Shown in pieces: positions 55,121-63,347 of a stretch of 64,000 nt of DNA; position 1 is the stretch's first letter, and each line of letters opens with the position of its first letter. Location of the stretch: assembly GCF_016735495.2 (NCBI RefSeq), contig NZ_JAERQY020000002.1, forward strand, positions 744,001 to 808,000. The letters are read 5' to 3'. The notes under the pieces were generated by a model. It saw nothing but the letters and a program-made list of their open reading frames with translations, had not been told where the DNA came from and ran no database searches. Made by a program: the position numbers and the translations under genes. The DNA is from Lysobacter sp. MMG2 (GTDB lineage Bacteria > Pseudomonadota > Gammaproteobacteria > Xanthomonadales > Xanthomonadaceae).

Positions 55121-55208
55121 GGCGCGCTCCTGAGTATCGCCGGTGCATGGACGCCGCTTCGTGCGCCGTCCATGACACTCAGTCTGCCGGGGCCTGCGCG
55201 CCACGCGC

Positions 55209-55224
55209 CTTGACCTAGGTCAAG
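55209..55224 (-). promoter_or_regulatory. FNR/Anr/Dnr-type operator upstream of napE
   Basis: CTTGACCTAGGTCAAG is a perfect 16-base palindrome that fits the TTGAC-N4-GTCAA variant of the FNR-family site. If it acts at -41.5, transcription of nap would start near 55175. It could also influence the divergent peptidase gene. Confidence 0.65.
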
Positions 55225-55372
55225 GGCCAAACGCGGCCCTGCACTTCCCGCGCCGCATCGTGATCTACGGGACGTGCAAGCCGCGTATAGAAGATGTGCA
55301 GACGCGGCATGGCCGAAGGCGTGTTCATCGCGGCCGGGCACCGATGGCCGATAGTGCGGCAGGGAGGAATCC

Positions 55373-57040
55373 ATGCGTACCGCCGCCCTCGCCCTGATGC
55401 TCGCCCTGTGCGCCGACGTGCGCGCGGCCGATCCGGATGACGCGCCGCTGTTCGTCTCGGCGCACTACGCCGACCGCGCCGCGCTGCAGCGCATCGCCGG
55501 GCGGTTCCAGCATGTGCTGGTGGACGAGACCACCCGCACCGCACGCTGGGAAGCGACCCGCGAAGAGATTCTGGCCTTGCGCCGCGAGGGCCTGGACGTG
55601 CGCATCGACGAGGCCGGCACCGCGCGGCTGCGCGCTTCGGAGCCTGCCCTGCACGTAGGGGCCGACGCGATCACCGGTTTCGCCTGCTATCGCACGGTGG
55701 AGGAAACCTACGCCACGATGGACCGCCTGGCCACGCAGCGGCCCGATCTGGCCCGAGTGGTCGACATCGGACCGAGCTGGCTGCGCACGCGCGATGCGAA
55801 CACGGGCTATCGCATGCGGGCGCTGGTGCTCGGCAACGCGGCGACCGACGCGCAGATCGCCAACAAGCCCAGCATGCTCGTGTACGGCGCGATCCACGCG
55901 CGCGAGTACACGCCGGCCGAGCTGCTCACGCGGTTCGGCGAATGGCTGGTGGACGAGTACGGTCGCGATCCCGAAGCGACGTGGCTGATGGACACCTACC
56001 GCTTCCACCTGGTGCTGCAGGCCAATCCGGATGGACGCGAACGCGCGCAGTCCGGAGCCTCGTGGCGCAAGAACGTCAACGACCGCAACGGTTCGTGCTC
56101 GCCGGACGATTACGGTGTCGACCTCAACCGCAATTTCCCGTTCCGCTGGAACGGTGCGGTCGACGGGTCCAGTGGCAATCCCTGCGCGGGCACCTACCGT
56201 GGCCCGCAAGGCGCATCCGAGCCGGAAACGCTGAACCTGCTGCGCTACGCCGCGGGCGTGCCCGATGCCGGCGGCGTCTATCGCGGCGGGCTGTTTCCCG
56301 ATCGTCGCGGCGATGCCGCCTCATCGCCCGCGCCGGCCGACTATCGCGGCCTCTTCATCGACCTGCACAGCTACTCCAAGCTCGTGCTGTGGCCGTGGTC
56401 GCACACGGCCTCGGCCAGTGCCAACTACCGGGAACTGCGCACGCTCGGCCGGCGCCTGGCGTGGTTCAACGACTACGCGCCACGGCAGTGGGTCGGCCTG
56501 TACATCGCCGACGGCACCACCACCGACACGATGTACGGCCTGCTCGGCGTGCCGAGCTACACGATCGAAATGGGCGTGGCCTTCTTCGAAAGCTGCACGA
56601 CTTTCCAGAACACCACGCTGCCGCGCAACCTCGCCGCGTTGCGCTATGCCGCACGCAACCTCACCGCGCCCTACCTGTATCCGGGCGGACCCGATGCGGT
56701 TTCGGTGAGCGTGTCGCCCGCGAGCGTGCGCGCGGGGCAGCCGGTCATCGTCACCGCGGTTCTCGACGACAGCCGCTACAAGCAGAGCAACGGCACGGAA
56801 GCGGTGCACACCGTCACCGCCGCCTCGGCCTATCTGAACCAGCGACCGTGGAGCGCCGGCGCGGTGCGCATCGCAATGCAGGCCGGCGACGGCGCCTTCG
56901 ACGCGAGCCGTGAAACCGTGCGCGCCACGCTCGCCACGAACGGCCTGGCGCCCGGCCGACACGCGGTGTTCGTGCGCGGCGGCGATGCCTCCGGTGCGGT
57001 GGGGACGCCAAACGCGGCGTACTTCACCGTCGTGCCCTGA
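55373..57040 (+). CDS. Secreted zinc carboxypeptidase, M14 family
   Basis: The 555-residue product has a signal peptide (about 1-18), a propeptide-like segment to about residue 100, and an M14 catalytic domain with zinc ligands His175 and Glu178 (GAIHAREYT), His332 (DLHSYSK) and general-base Glu399 (SYTIEMG). The last 120 or so residues form a beta-sandwich-like domain. It resembles carboxypeptidase A/T-type enzymes of predatory or proteolytic Xanthomonadaceae. It is divergent from the nap operon. Confidence 0.9.
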   Translation: MRTAALALMLALCADVRAADPDDAPLFVSAHYADRAALQRIAGRFQHVLVDETTRTARWEATREEILALRREGLDVRIDEAGTARLRASEPALHVGADAITGFACYRTVEETYATMDRLATQRPDLARVVDIGPSWLRTRDANTGYRMRALVLGNAATDAQIANKPSMLVYGAIHAREYTPAELLTRFGEWLVDEYGRDPEATWLMDTYRFHLVLQANPDGRERAQSGASWRKNVNDRNGSCSPDDYGVDLNRNFPFRWNGAVDGSSGNPCAGTYRGPQGASEPETLNLLRYAAGVPDAGGVYRGGLFPDRRGDAASSPAPADYRGLFIDLHSYSKLVLWPWSHTASASANYRELRTLGRRLAWFNDYAPRQWVGLYIADGTTTDTMYGLLGVPSYTIEMGVAFFESCTTFQNTTLPRNLAALRYAARNLTAPYLYPGGPDAVSVSVSPASVRAGQPVIVTAVLDDSRYKQSNGTEAVHTVTAASAYLNQRPWSAGAVRIAMQAGDGAFDASRETVRATLATNGLAPGRHAVFVRGGDASGAVGTPNAAYFTVVP

Positions 57041-57071
57041 AAAAGAAAGCCGGCGCGAGGCCGGCTTTCTT
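57041..57071. terminator. Bidirectional terminator between peptidase and fba
   Basis: GAAAGCCGG (57045-57053) pairs with CCGGCTTTC (57061-57069). An A-run precedes and TTCTTCG follows it, so it can end both the plus-strand peptidase transcript and the minus-strand fba transcript. Confidence 0.88.
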
Positions 57072-57095
57072 CGTAACAGCAATGGACGCCTGCGC

Positions 57096-58106
57096 TTACG
57101 CGGCCTGCTTCCACTGGCCCAGCGCGGCCAGGCCGTTGTCGCGGGCGCGCTCGTACACGGTCTGCTGCGCGCGGGCGAAGTTGTTCACCAGGTCCTGCGA
57201 CCACAGCTTCAGCGCGGCGGCCTGCATGGCGCGGCCGTAGGAGAACGACAGCGGCCACGGGTTCGGGCCCATCTGGTTCATCGCGTTGAGGTGCGCGGTG
57301 GCGGCCTCGTCCGACTGGCCGCCCGAGAGGAACACGATGCCCGGCAGCGTGGCCGGCACGGTCGACTTCAGGCACTGCAGCGTCGCGGCGGCCACTTCGT
57401 CGTAGCCCACGTCTTCGCCGCTGGTGGTGCCCGGCACGACCATCGAGGCCTTCAGGATGGTGCCTTCCAGCAGCACGTTGTGCTCGTACAGCGAAGCGAA
57501 CAGCGAACGCAGCGAGACTTCGGTGACCTCGAAGCAGGTTTCCAGGTCGTGGCTGCCGTCCATGATCACTTCCGGCTCGACCATCGGCACCAGGCCCTGC
57601 TCCTGGCAAAGCGCGGCGTAGCGGGCCAGCGCGTGGGCGTTGGCGTCGATGCAGGTGCCCGACGGAATGTCGTCGCCGATGTTGATCACCGCGCGCCACT
57701 TGGCGAAGCGGGCGCCGAGCTTGTAGTACTCCTCCAGGCGGGCGCGCAGGCCGTCCAGGCCCTCGGTCACCACTTCGCCCGGGAAACCGGCGAGGTTGTG
57801 CGTGCCCTTGTCGACCTTGATGCCCGGGATCATGCCGTTGTCGGCCATGTACTTGGCGAACGGCACGCCGTCGCTGGTGGACTGGCGGATGGTCTCGTCG
57901 AACAGGATCGCGCCGGAGATGTACTCGTTGAGCTTCGGCGTGGTCAGCAGCAGCTCGCGGTAGCGGCGGCGGTTCTCTTCGGTGTTCTCGATGCCGACGC
58001 CGGCGAAACGCTTGGCGCAGGTCGCGCCCGACTCGTCGATGGCGATGATGCCCTTGCCCGGGGCCATCATTGCCTGGGCGGTTTCGGCAAGCTGTTCGAT
58101 GCTCAT
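57096..58106 (-). CDS. fba: Class I fructose-bisphosphate aldolase
   Basis: This Schiff-base aldolase splits fructose 1,6-bisphosphate in glycolysis. The 336-residue product has the class I core: GIIAIDESGATCAKRF near the N-terminus, and LLEGTILKASMVVPG with the Schiff-base lysine. The metal-binding His motifs of class II enzymes are absent. ATG 58106 is preceded by an AGGA sequence and, 34 bases upstream, by a TATAAT box. Confidence 0.95.
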   Translation of the reverse strand: MSIEQLAETAQAMMAPGKGIIAIDESGATCAKRFAGVGIENTEENRRRYRELLLTTPKLNEYISGAILFDETIRQSTSDGVPFAKYMADNGMIPGIKVDKGTHNLAGFPGEVVTEGLDGLRARLEEYYKLGARFAKWRAVINIGDDIPSGTCIDANAHALARYAALCQEQGLVPMVEPEVIMDGSHDLETCFEVTEVSLRSLFASLYEHNVLLEGTILKASMVVPGTTSGEDVGYDEVAAATLQCLKSTVPATLPGIVFLSGGQSDEAATAHLNAMNQMGPNPWPLSFSYGRAMQAAALKLWSQDLVNNFARAQQTVYERARDNGLAALGQWKQAA

Positions 58107-58139
58107 GGGTCGTCCTGCGGGAGCGGTGGGAAGCCCGAC

Positions 58140-58145
58140 ATTATA
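58140..58145 (-). promoter_or_regulatory. -10 box of the fba promoter
   Basis: A perfect TATAAT lies on the minus strand, about 27 bases before the expected transcript reaches the fba ATG. The -35 region is poorly conserved, and the box may be of the extended type. Confidence 0.55.
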
Positions 58146-58273
58146 GCCGCAGCGTTCCGTTCCCGGACGGGCCGCAGGACTAGAAATCAACCACTTGCAG
58201 ACCAGACACCCCCGAATCCAATACCACTTGGGGTGTATGCGGTTACATGGCCGCCGAACGGTATGCCGTCCCG

Positions 58274-58969
58274 TCAGGGCCCGGCGAGCGCCTCGCGCAT
58301 GACCCGGTTGGCCGACTCGCGCGTGCGCAGGAAAGCGCCGTCCTCGTCGATGCCCGGGACGAAGTCAGCATCGGCCAACCGCGCGTTCTTGAGCGCCACG
58401 ATCCGGGTGTAACAGGCGTCCATCGACTCCGCGTGCGGGCAGCCGAGGAGGTGGTAGAACTCGTGCACGGTCGCCTTCGCGGGCGAAGTGAAGACCTGGT
58501 TCAACGACACTCGCGTCGCCACCACGTAGCCGCGCGTGTGCGTCGGGTCGTCAACCATGCCGAGCACCTCCGGCATAACCAGGCCCCACAGTGCGTCGCC
58601 GGCATTGCGGTCGACGAAGGCCACCAGGCGGTCGCAGGGCGCTTCCACTTCGCGGCGCACGATGTCGTCGAACAGACGCTCATGGGTGAAGCCGGCGCGT
58701 TGCCACGGGCGCGCCCACGGGACGACGACATCGATGCCGTAGGACCTGAACTCCTTGTTGACCGCCGCGATGAGCGTGTCGATGCGCTGCGGCGTCACGT
58801 CGTCGGTATGCAGCACGCAGACGCGCAGCTGCATCGGCGGTCCGTAATCGTGGGCAAAGCGTTCGCGCGTGTGCATGCCGACGCTGGTACAGCCGGCCAT
58901 CCACAGCGCCAGCATGACCACCACTACGATCCTGAAGCGTGCAACCGCCGACCGCCCCTCGCTTGCCAT
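58274..58969 (-). CDS. Lipoprotein with metzincin-like zinc motif
   Basis: I do not recognise a described family. From ATG 58969 the 231-residue product has a lipobox (WMAGC, lipid Cys27) and one globular domain. A perfect extended zinc-protease motif HEFYHLLGCPH (His169, Glu170, His173, His179) is followed by a Met at 183 that could serve as a Met-turn, though closer than in classical metzincins. Archaemetzincin- or selecase-like proteins are the nearest idea. A run of nine G lies just upstream of the start; ATG 59026 would put this run inside the gene. It lies between pyk and fba with no evident functional link. Confidence 0.75.
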   Translation of the reverse strand: MASEGRSAVARFRIVVVVMLALWMAGCTSVGMHTRERFAHDYGPPMQLRVCVLHTDDVTPQRIDTLIAAVNKEFRSYGIDVVVPWARPWQRAGFTHERLFDDIVRREVEAPCDRLVAFVDRNAGDALWGLVMPEVLGMVDDPTHTRGYVVATRVSLNQVFTSPAKATVHEFYHLLGCPHAESMDACYTRIVALKNARLADADFVPGIDEDGAFLRTRESANRVMREALAGP

Positions 58970-58974
58970 GACAG

Positions 58975-58983
58975 CCCCCCCCC
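58975..58983 (-). repeat. Homopolymeric G9 tract at the lipoprotein start
   Basis: Nine consecutive C on the plus strand (G on the coding strand) lie 6-14 bases before ATG 58969, between two possible start codons. Confidence 0.8.
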
Positions 58984-59045
58984 GCAACTGGTTCACGGCG
59001 TGAACCGCTGCGCGAAAGATTCTCATGGAAATTAGGCGAAGGAAA

Positions 59046-59072
59046 AGATAGCGCCGAGCCTGGGCCCGGCGC
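59046..59072 (-). terminator. Terminator of pyk
   Basis: On the minus strand GCGCCGGGCC and GGCTCGGCGC pair with one mismatch and are followed by TATCTTTTCC. It lies just beyond the pyk stop. Confidence 0.7.
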
Positions 59073-59077
59073 GCAGA

Positions 59078-60544
59078 TCAGAGCTCGCCCAGCCCCTCGG
59101 CCGTGCCGCCCTCGCCCACCTGCAGCAGGCGCAGGGTGTTGGTCGCGCCGAGCTGCTCCATGTGGTCGCCGCTGGTGAACATCACGCGTTCGCCCACGCT
59201 GAGCAGGTTCAGGTCGAACAGTTCCTTGACCGCCTTGCGCGCGGCATCGCGCGAGCTCAGGCCGCGGCTGTCGAAGTCGTGCGCCACCACGTCGCGCATC
59301 AGGCCCATGCGCCGGCGCGCGCCGTCGTGGCGCGAGAGCGCGTAGATCGGTACCTGCGAACGGAAGCGCGACAGGAAGCGCGCCGTGCCGCCGGATTCGG
59401 TCATGGCGATGATCGCGCGCACGCCGATGTGCTCGGACAGGAACATCGCCGCCATGGCGATGGCCTGGTCGGCGCGTTCGAGGTTACGCGGTGCGGCTTC
59501 GAAATCGGTGTCGTGGTTGAACTGGCGTTCGGCGCCCAGGCAGATGCGCGCCATCGCCTCCACCGCCTTGACCGGATAGCGACCCGCCGCGGATTCCTGC
59601 GACAGCATCACCGCATCGGTGCCGTCGATGACGGCGTTGGCGACGTCGAGTACTTCGGCGCGCGTCGGGATCGGGCTGTCCACCATCGACTGCAACATCT
59701 GCGTGGCGGTGATGACAACCTTGTTGCGCTCCAGCGCCTCGCGGATGATCTTCTTCTGCAGGCCCGGAAGCTCGGCGTCGCCGATCTCCACGCCCAGGTC
59801 GCCGCGCGCGACCATCACCACGTCGGAGGCATCGACGATCTCGGTCAGGTTCTCGATCGCCTCGGCGCGTTCGACCTTGGCGACGAGCGCGGCATCGCTG
59901 CCGTTCTCGCGCGCGATGCGGCGCGCTTCGTTCATGTCGGCGGCATTGCGGCAGAACGACACGGCGATGAAGTCCGCGCCCAGTTCGGCGGCGACCTTGA
60001 TGAGTTCCTTGTCGCGTTCGGTCAGCGCGCCCAGCGACAGGCCGCCGCCGAGCTTGTTCAGTCCCTTGCGATCCGACAGCGCGCCGTCGTTGAGGACGGT
60101 GGTGACGATGCGCTCACCTTCCACCGCGCCCACGCGCAGTTGCAACAGGCCGTCGTCGAGCAGGAGCACGTCGCCGGGGCGAACGTCGTTGGGCAGGCCG
60201 AGGTAGCTCACGCCGACCTCGCGCAGGTTGCCCAGCGGCGCGTCGTTGCTGGCGACCAGGTCGAAGCGGTCGCCGGTCTTGAGCAGCACGCGGCCTTCGG
60301 CGAAGCGCTCGATGCGGATCTTCGGGCCGGGAAGGTCGGCGAGGATGCCGACTTCCACGCCGACGCGTTGCGCGGCTTCGCGCACGGCGTTGGCGCGGGC
60401 GATCTGCGAAGACGGATCGCCGTGGGAGAAATTGAGGCGGACAACGTCGACGCCGGCGGTGAGCAGTGCGTCGAGGACGCCCGGCGGATCAGTGGCCGGG
60501 CCGAGGGTGGCGAGGATCTTGGTGCGGCGTCTTGTGGTCGTCAT
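59078..60544 (-). CDS. pyk: Pyruvate kinase
   Basis: Pyruvate kinase makes pyruvate and ATP from phosphoenolpyruvate. The 488-residue product begins MTTTRRRTKILATLGPATD and has LNFSHGDPSSQ, VMVARGDLGVEIG and VITATQMLQSM, plus the C-terminal allosteric domain. The N-terminal extension open in frame upstream lacks family similarity, so ATG 60544 is used. Genes for other glycolytic enzymes lie on the same strand. Confidence 0.96.
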   Translation of the reverse strand: MTTTRRRTKILATLGPATDPPGVLDALLTAGVDVVRLNFSHGDPSSQIARANAVREAAQRVGVEVGILADLPGPKIRIERFAEGRVLLKTGDRFDLVASNDAPLGNLREVGVSYLGLPNDVRPGDVLLLDDGLLQLRVGAVEGERIVTTVLNDGALSDRKGLNKLGGGLSLGALTERDKELIKVAAELGADFIAVSFCRNAADMNEARRIARENGSDAALVAKVERAEAIENLTEIVDASDVVMVARGDLGVEIGDAELPGLQKKIIREALERNKVVITATQMLQSMVDSPIPTRAEVLDVANAVIDGTDAVMLSQESAAGRYPVKAVEAMARICLGAERQFNHDTDFEAAPRNLERADQAIAMAAMFLSEHIGVRAIIAMTESGGTARFLSRFRSQVPIYALSRHDGARRRMGLMRDVVAHDFDSRGLSSRDAARKAVKELFDLNLLSVGERVMFTSGDHMEQLGATNTLRLLQVGEGGTAEGLGEL

Positions 60545-60752
60545 CGAATGCAGGTCCAGAGAACCCTTGGACGCTAACACAGCTCTTCGTACTTTCGGTT
60601 TGACTCCATCCGCAGGCCCGCCATACCGCGGCGCATCCGCGAAAGTGGTCTGATATCCCCCACCCGAAAGCAGACCACCGCGCGCCGCGAGGCCGCCTCG
60701 GGGCGGTCCCGCACCGTGTCGCTGCGCGAAACCTCGAGAGACCGCCGCCGGC

Positions 60753-61391
60753 TCAGGCGGCCAGCAGTCCGGGCAGGTCCTGCGGCGTGGACGCCAGGTG
60801 AAGCGCACCGGCCTCGCGCAGTTCAGTCTCGCCGCCAAAGCCCCACAGCACGCCGATGTTGCGCATGCCGTGGTGGCGCGCGCCTTCGATGTCCATGCGG
60901 CGGTCGCCGATCATCCAGCACTCGCCGGCGGGCAGATCGAAGCGGCGCAGGGCCTCGGCGATGAGCTGGTCCTTGTGGCTGATGCTTCCGTCCAGCGTGG
61001 CGCCGATCACGTCGACGAAGCGATGCCCGAACGGCAGGTGGTCGACGATCTTGCGTGCGTGCGGCTCGTTCTTGGCGGTGACCACGGCCAGCGTGTAGCC
61101 GGCGCCGTGCAGCGATTCGATGGTTTCGCCGATGCCGGCGTAGACCTCGTGCTCGGCCCAGCCGTGGGTTTCGAAGCGGTCGCGGTAATGCAGCACGGCT
61201 TGCTCGACCTTCGCCTCGTCGTTCAACAACGGACCGAAGCTGGTGCGCAACGCGGGGCCGATCCAGCGCCGCAGCTCCTCGTGCGGCGGCACCGGCAGGT
61301 CCATCGCGACCAGCGCGTGCTCGACGCAGCGGGTGATGCCGATCGCGGAGTCGATCAGCGTGCCGTCCATGTCGAAGAAGAGCGTTGCCAT
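60753..61391 (-). CDS. HAD-family phosphatase, phosphoglycolate-phosphatase-like
   Basis: The 212-residue hydrolase has motif I FFDMDGTLIDS (Asp7, Asp9), motif II VVTAKNE, and motifs III/IV in SHKDQLIAEAL and MIGDRRMDIEGARHHG. A cap domain lies between motifs I and II. Phosphoglycolate or another small phosphate ester is the likely substrate, but this cannot be settled from sequence. It lies between pgk and pyk. Confidence 0.87.
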   Translation of the reverse strand: MATLFFDMDGTLIDSAIGITRCVEHALVAMDLPVPPHEELRRWIGPALRTSFGPLLNDEAKVEQAVLHYRDRFETHGWAEHEVYAGIGETIESLHGAGYTLAVVTAKNEPHARKIVDHLPFGHRFVDVIGATLDGSISHKDQLIAEALRRFDLPAGECWMIGDRRMDIEGARHHGMRNIGVLWGFGGETELREAGALHLASTPQDLPGLLAA

Positions 61392-61449
61392 GCGTATTCA
61401 GTCCTTACAGGCCGTGTGGTACCGCAGATTTCGCTCGCCCCTGCACGGC

Positions 61450-61563
61450 ACACCGTTCGTCCTGAGCGTAGCGAAGCGGAGTCGAAGGATGGACGGGTCG
61501 GACGCTCCCGGCCGCTCGCCCTTCGACTTCGGCGCTGCGCGCCTACGCTCAGGGCGAACGGTG
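61450..61563. repeat. Family B inverted repeat pair, pgk-HAD gap
   Basis: CCGTTCGTCCTGAGCGTAGC and its partner CCTACGCTCAGGGCGAACGG enclose a few bases. The pair could form a hairpin downstream of pgk. Confidence 0.87.
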
Positions 61564-61583
61564 CAGGGAACAAGCCTCCGGCG

Positions 61584-62759
61584 TTACGCCGCGCGCGCCT
61601 TCAACGCCGTCACCGCCGGCAGTTCCTTGCCTTCCAGGAACTCCAGGAACGCGCCGCCACCGGTGGAGATGTACGACACGTCGTTCTCGATGCCGTACTT
61701 GTCCACGGCCGCGAGCGTGTCGCCGCCGCCGGCGATGGAGAACGCCTTCGACGACGCGATCGCGCGCGCCAGCGTTTCCGTGCCCTTGCCGAAGGCGTCG
61801 AACTCGAACACGCCGACCGGGCCGTTCCACACGACCGTGCCGGCGGCCTTGATGAGCTCGGCGTAACGCGCGGCGGTCTGCGGGCCGATGTCGAGGATCA
61901 TGTCGTCCGCGCCCACGGCGTCGACGGCCTTGACCGTGGCCGGCGCATCGGCGGCGAAGGCCGGCGCGACGACGACGTCGGTGGGCACGGGAATGTCGGC
62001 GCCACGCGCCTTGGCGTCGGCCATGATCTTCTTCGCGGTATCGATGAGATCCATCTCGACCAGCGATTTGCCGACGCTGTGACCCATCGCGGCGATGAAG
62101 GTGTTGGCGATGCCGCCACCGACGATCAGCTGATCGACCTTGGACACCAGCGACGACAACAGCTCCAGCTTGGTGGAGACCTTCGAGCCGGCAACGATGG
62201 CCAGCAGCGGACGCGCCGGGTTGTCCAGCGCCTTGGCGAGGGCGTCGAGTTCGGCCATCAGCAGCGGGCCGCCCGCAGCCACTTTCGCGAACTTGATGGC
62301 GCCGTGCGTGGAAGCCTGCGCGCGGTGCGCGGTGCCGAAGGCGTCCATGACGTACACGTCGCACAGCGCGGCGTACTTCTTCGACAGCGCTTCGTCGTCC
62401 TTGCCCTCGCCGACGTTCATGCGGCAGTTCTCCAGCAGCACGAGCTGGCCCGGCTTCACCTCGACGCCGTCGACCCAGTCCTTCACCAGCGGCACGTCGA
62501 TGCCGAGCAGCTCCGAAAGACGCTTCGCCACCGGCGCCAGCGAGTCCTCCTGCGTCCAGGTGCCCTCCTTCGGGCGGCCCAGGTGCGAGGTGACCATCAC
62601 CGCGGCGCCCATCGAAAGCGCCAGCTTCATCGTCGGCAGCGCGGCGGTGATGCGCTGTTCGGACGTGATGCGGCCGTCGTCGATGGGCACGTTGAGATCC
62701 TCGCGGATCAGCACGCGCTTGCCTTGGAGGTCGAGGTCGGACATGCGGAGGATGGACAT
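61584..62759 (-). CDS. pgk: Phosphoglycerate kinase
   Basis: This enzyme transfers phosphate between 1,3-bisphosphoglycerate and ADP. The 391-residue product has the N-terminal substrate site ([25 protein letters not shown]), [13 protein letters not shown] in the middle and the C-terminal nucleotide region ([27 protein letters not shown]). ATG 62759 ([10 protein letters not shown]) fits the family; longer frames have no similarity. It is divergent from nrdA. Confidence 0.96.
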   Translation of the reverse strand: MSILRMSDLDLQGKRVLIREDLNVPIDDGRITSEQRITAALPTMKLALSMGAAVMVTSHLGRPKEGTWTQEDSLAPVAKRLSELLGIDVPLVKDWVDGVEVKPGQLVLLENCRMNVGEGKDDEALSKKYAALCDVYVMDAFGTAHRAQASTHGAIKFAKVAAGGPLLMAELDALAKALDNPARPLLAIVAGSKVSTKLELLSSLVSKVDQLIVGGGIANTFIAAMGHSVGKSLVEMDLIDTAKKIMADAKARGADIPVPTDVVVAPAFAADAPATVKAVDAVGADDMILDIGPQTAARYAELIKAAGTVVWNGPVGVFEFDAFGKGTETLARAIASSKAFSIAGGGDTLAAVDKYGIENDVSYISTGGGAFLEFLEGKELPAVTALKARAA

Positions 62760-62904
62760 GGGCGGTCGCCTTTGGGCCCTCTCGTCGAGGGGAAATGGGA
62801 GGGTGGTCGATCGCACGGGCGCACGTCGGTGCGCCGCGCGTGGGGCGGCATTGTCCCCCGCGTGGACGCGCCGCGGCAAATCGGCGCGCCCGCATGTTCC
62901 ACGG

Positions 62905-62913
62905 TTATCCACA
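62905..62913 (+). promoter_or_regulatory. DnaA box upstream of nrdA
   Basis: TTATCCACA is a perfect match to the DnaA consensus and lies 11 bases upstream of the -35 box of the nrdA promoter. DnaA is known to regulate the nrd promoter in E. coli. Confidence 0.6.
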
Positions 62914-62923
62914 ACATTTAGCG

Positions 62924-62952
62924 TTGACGTATCACCGAACCCCCACTATGTT
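62924..62952 (+). promoter_or_regulatory. Sigma-70 promoter of the nrdA riboswitch transcript
   Basis: TTGACG and TATGTT are separated by 17 bases. Transcription would begin near 62959, right at the start of the riboswitch aptamer. Confidence 0.75.
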
Positions 62953-62956
62953 GTGG

Positions 62957-63140
62957 CCCGTCGGTGCCGACCTCGCGGTCGGCTTAAAAGGGAAGCCCGG
63001 TGCGGACGAACGTCCAAGGCCGGCACTGCCCCGCAGCGGTAAGGGAAACGAACGAGCCATGCCACTGGGCAAACGCCCGGGAAGAGGCTCCGTAGGAAGA
63101 GGCGATACCGCCTCGCGTCCCGAGTCCGAAGACCTGCCGA
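62957..63140 (+). ncRNA. Cobalamin (adenosylcobalamin-type) riboswitch
   Basis: The conserved elements appear in order: a GGTGCC-start hairpin (62966-62983), TTAAAAGGGAAGCCCGGTGC, the B12-box core CTGCCCCGCAGCGGTAAGGG, GCCACTGG with CCGGGAAG, and the closing GAGTCCGAAGACCTGCCGA. Downstream, a CCGCGCG/CGCGCGG hairpin (63144-63165) and a GTGCG/CGCAC hairpin next to the ribosome-binding CTGGAG (63324-63342) are candidate expression platforms. It should lower nrdA expression when coenzyme B12 is abundant. Confidence 0.93.
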
Positions 63141-63347
63141 CAACCGCGCGTTGCACACCGCGCGGTGCCGGCCAGGGAGTCTTCGGAGGGAAGACGGTCG
63201 GTGTCGCATCGATGACGGCGTTCTGCCGCCATCGCGCCCGCCGTCTCGGGCTGCGCGACACCCCGTCCACATCATCCAGGCTCCCGCGCCCGCGTCGTCC
63301 TTCGAGGGAAAGGACGGCCAGACGTGCGCCCACGCACTGGAGTCGCC

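Noticed and set aside
62943-62956. CCAC-N6-GTGG around the nrdA -10 box as a possible NrdR box
   Set aside because: The half-sites are two bases too close for the NrdR consensus, and no second box was found at the usual distance.
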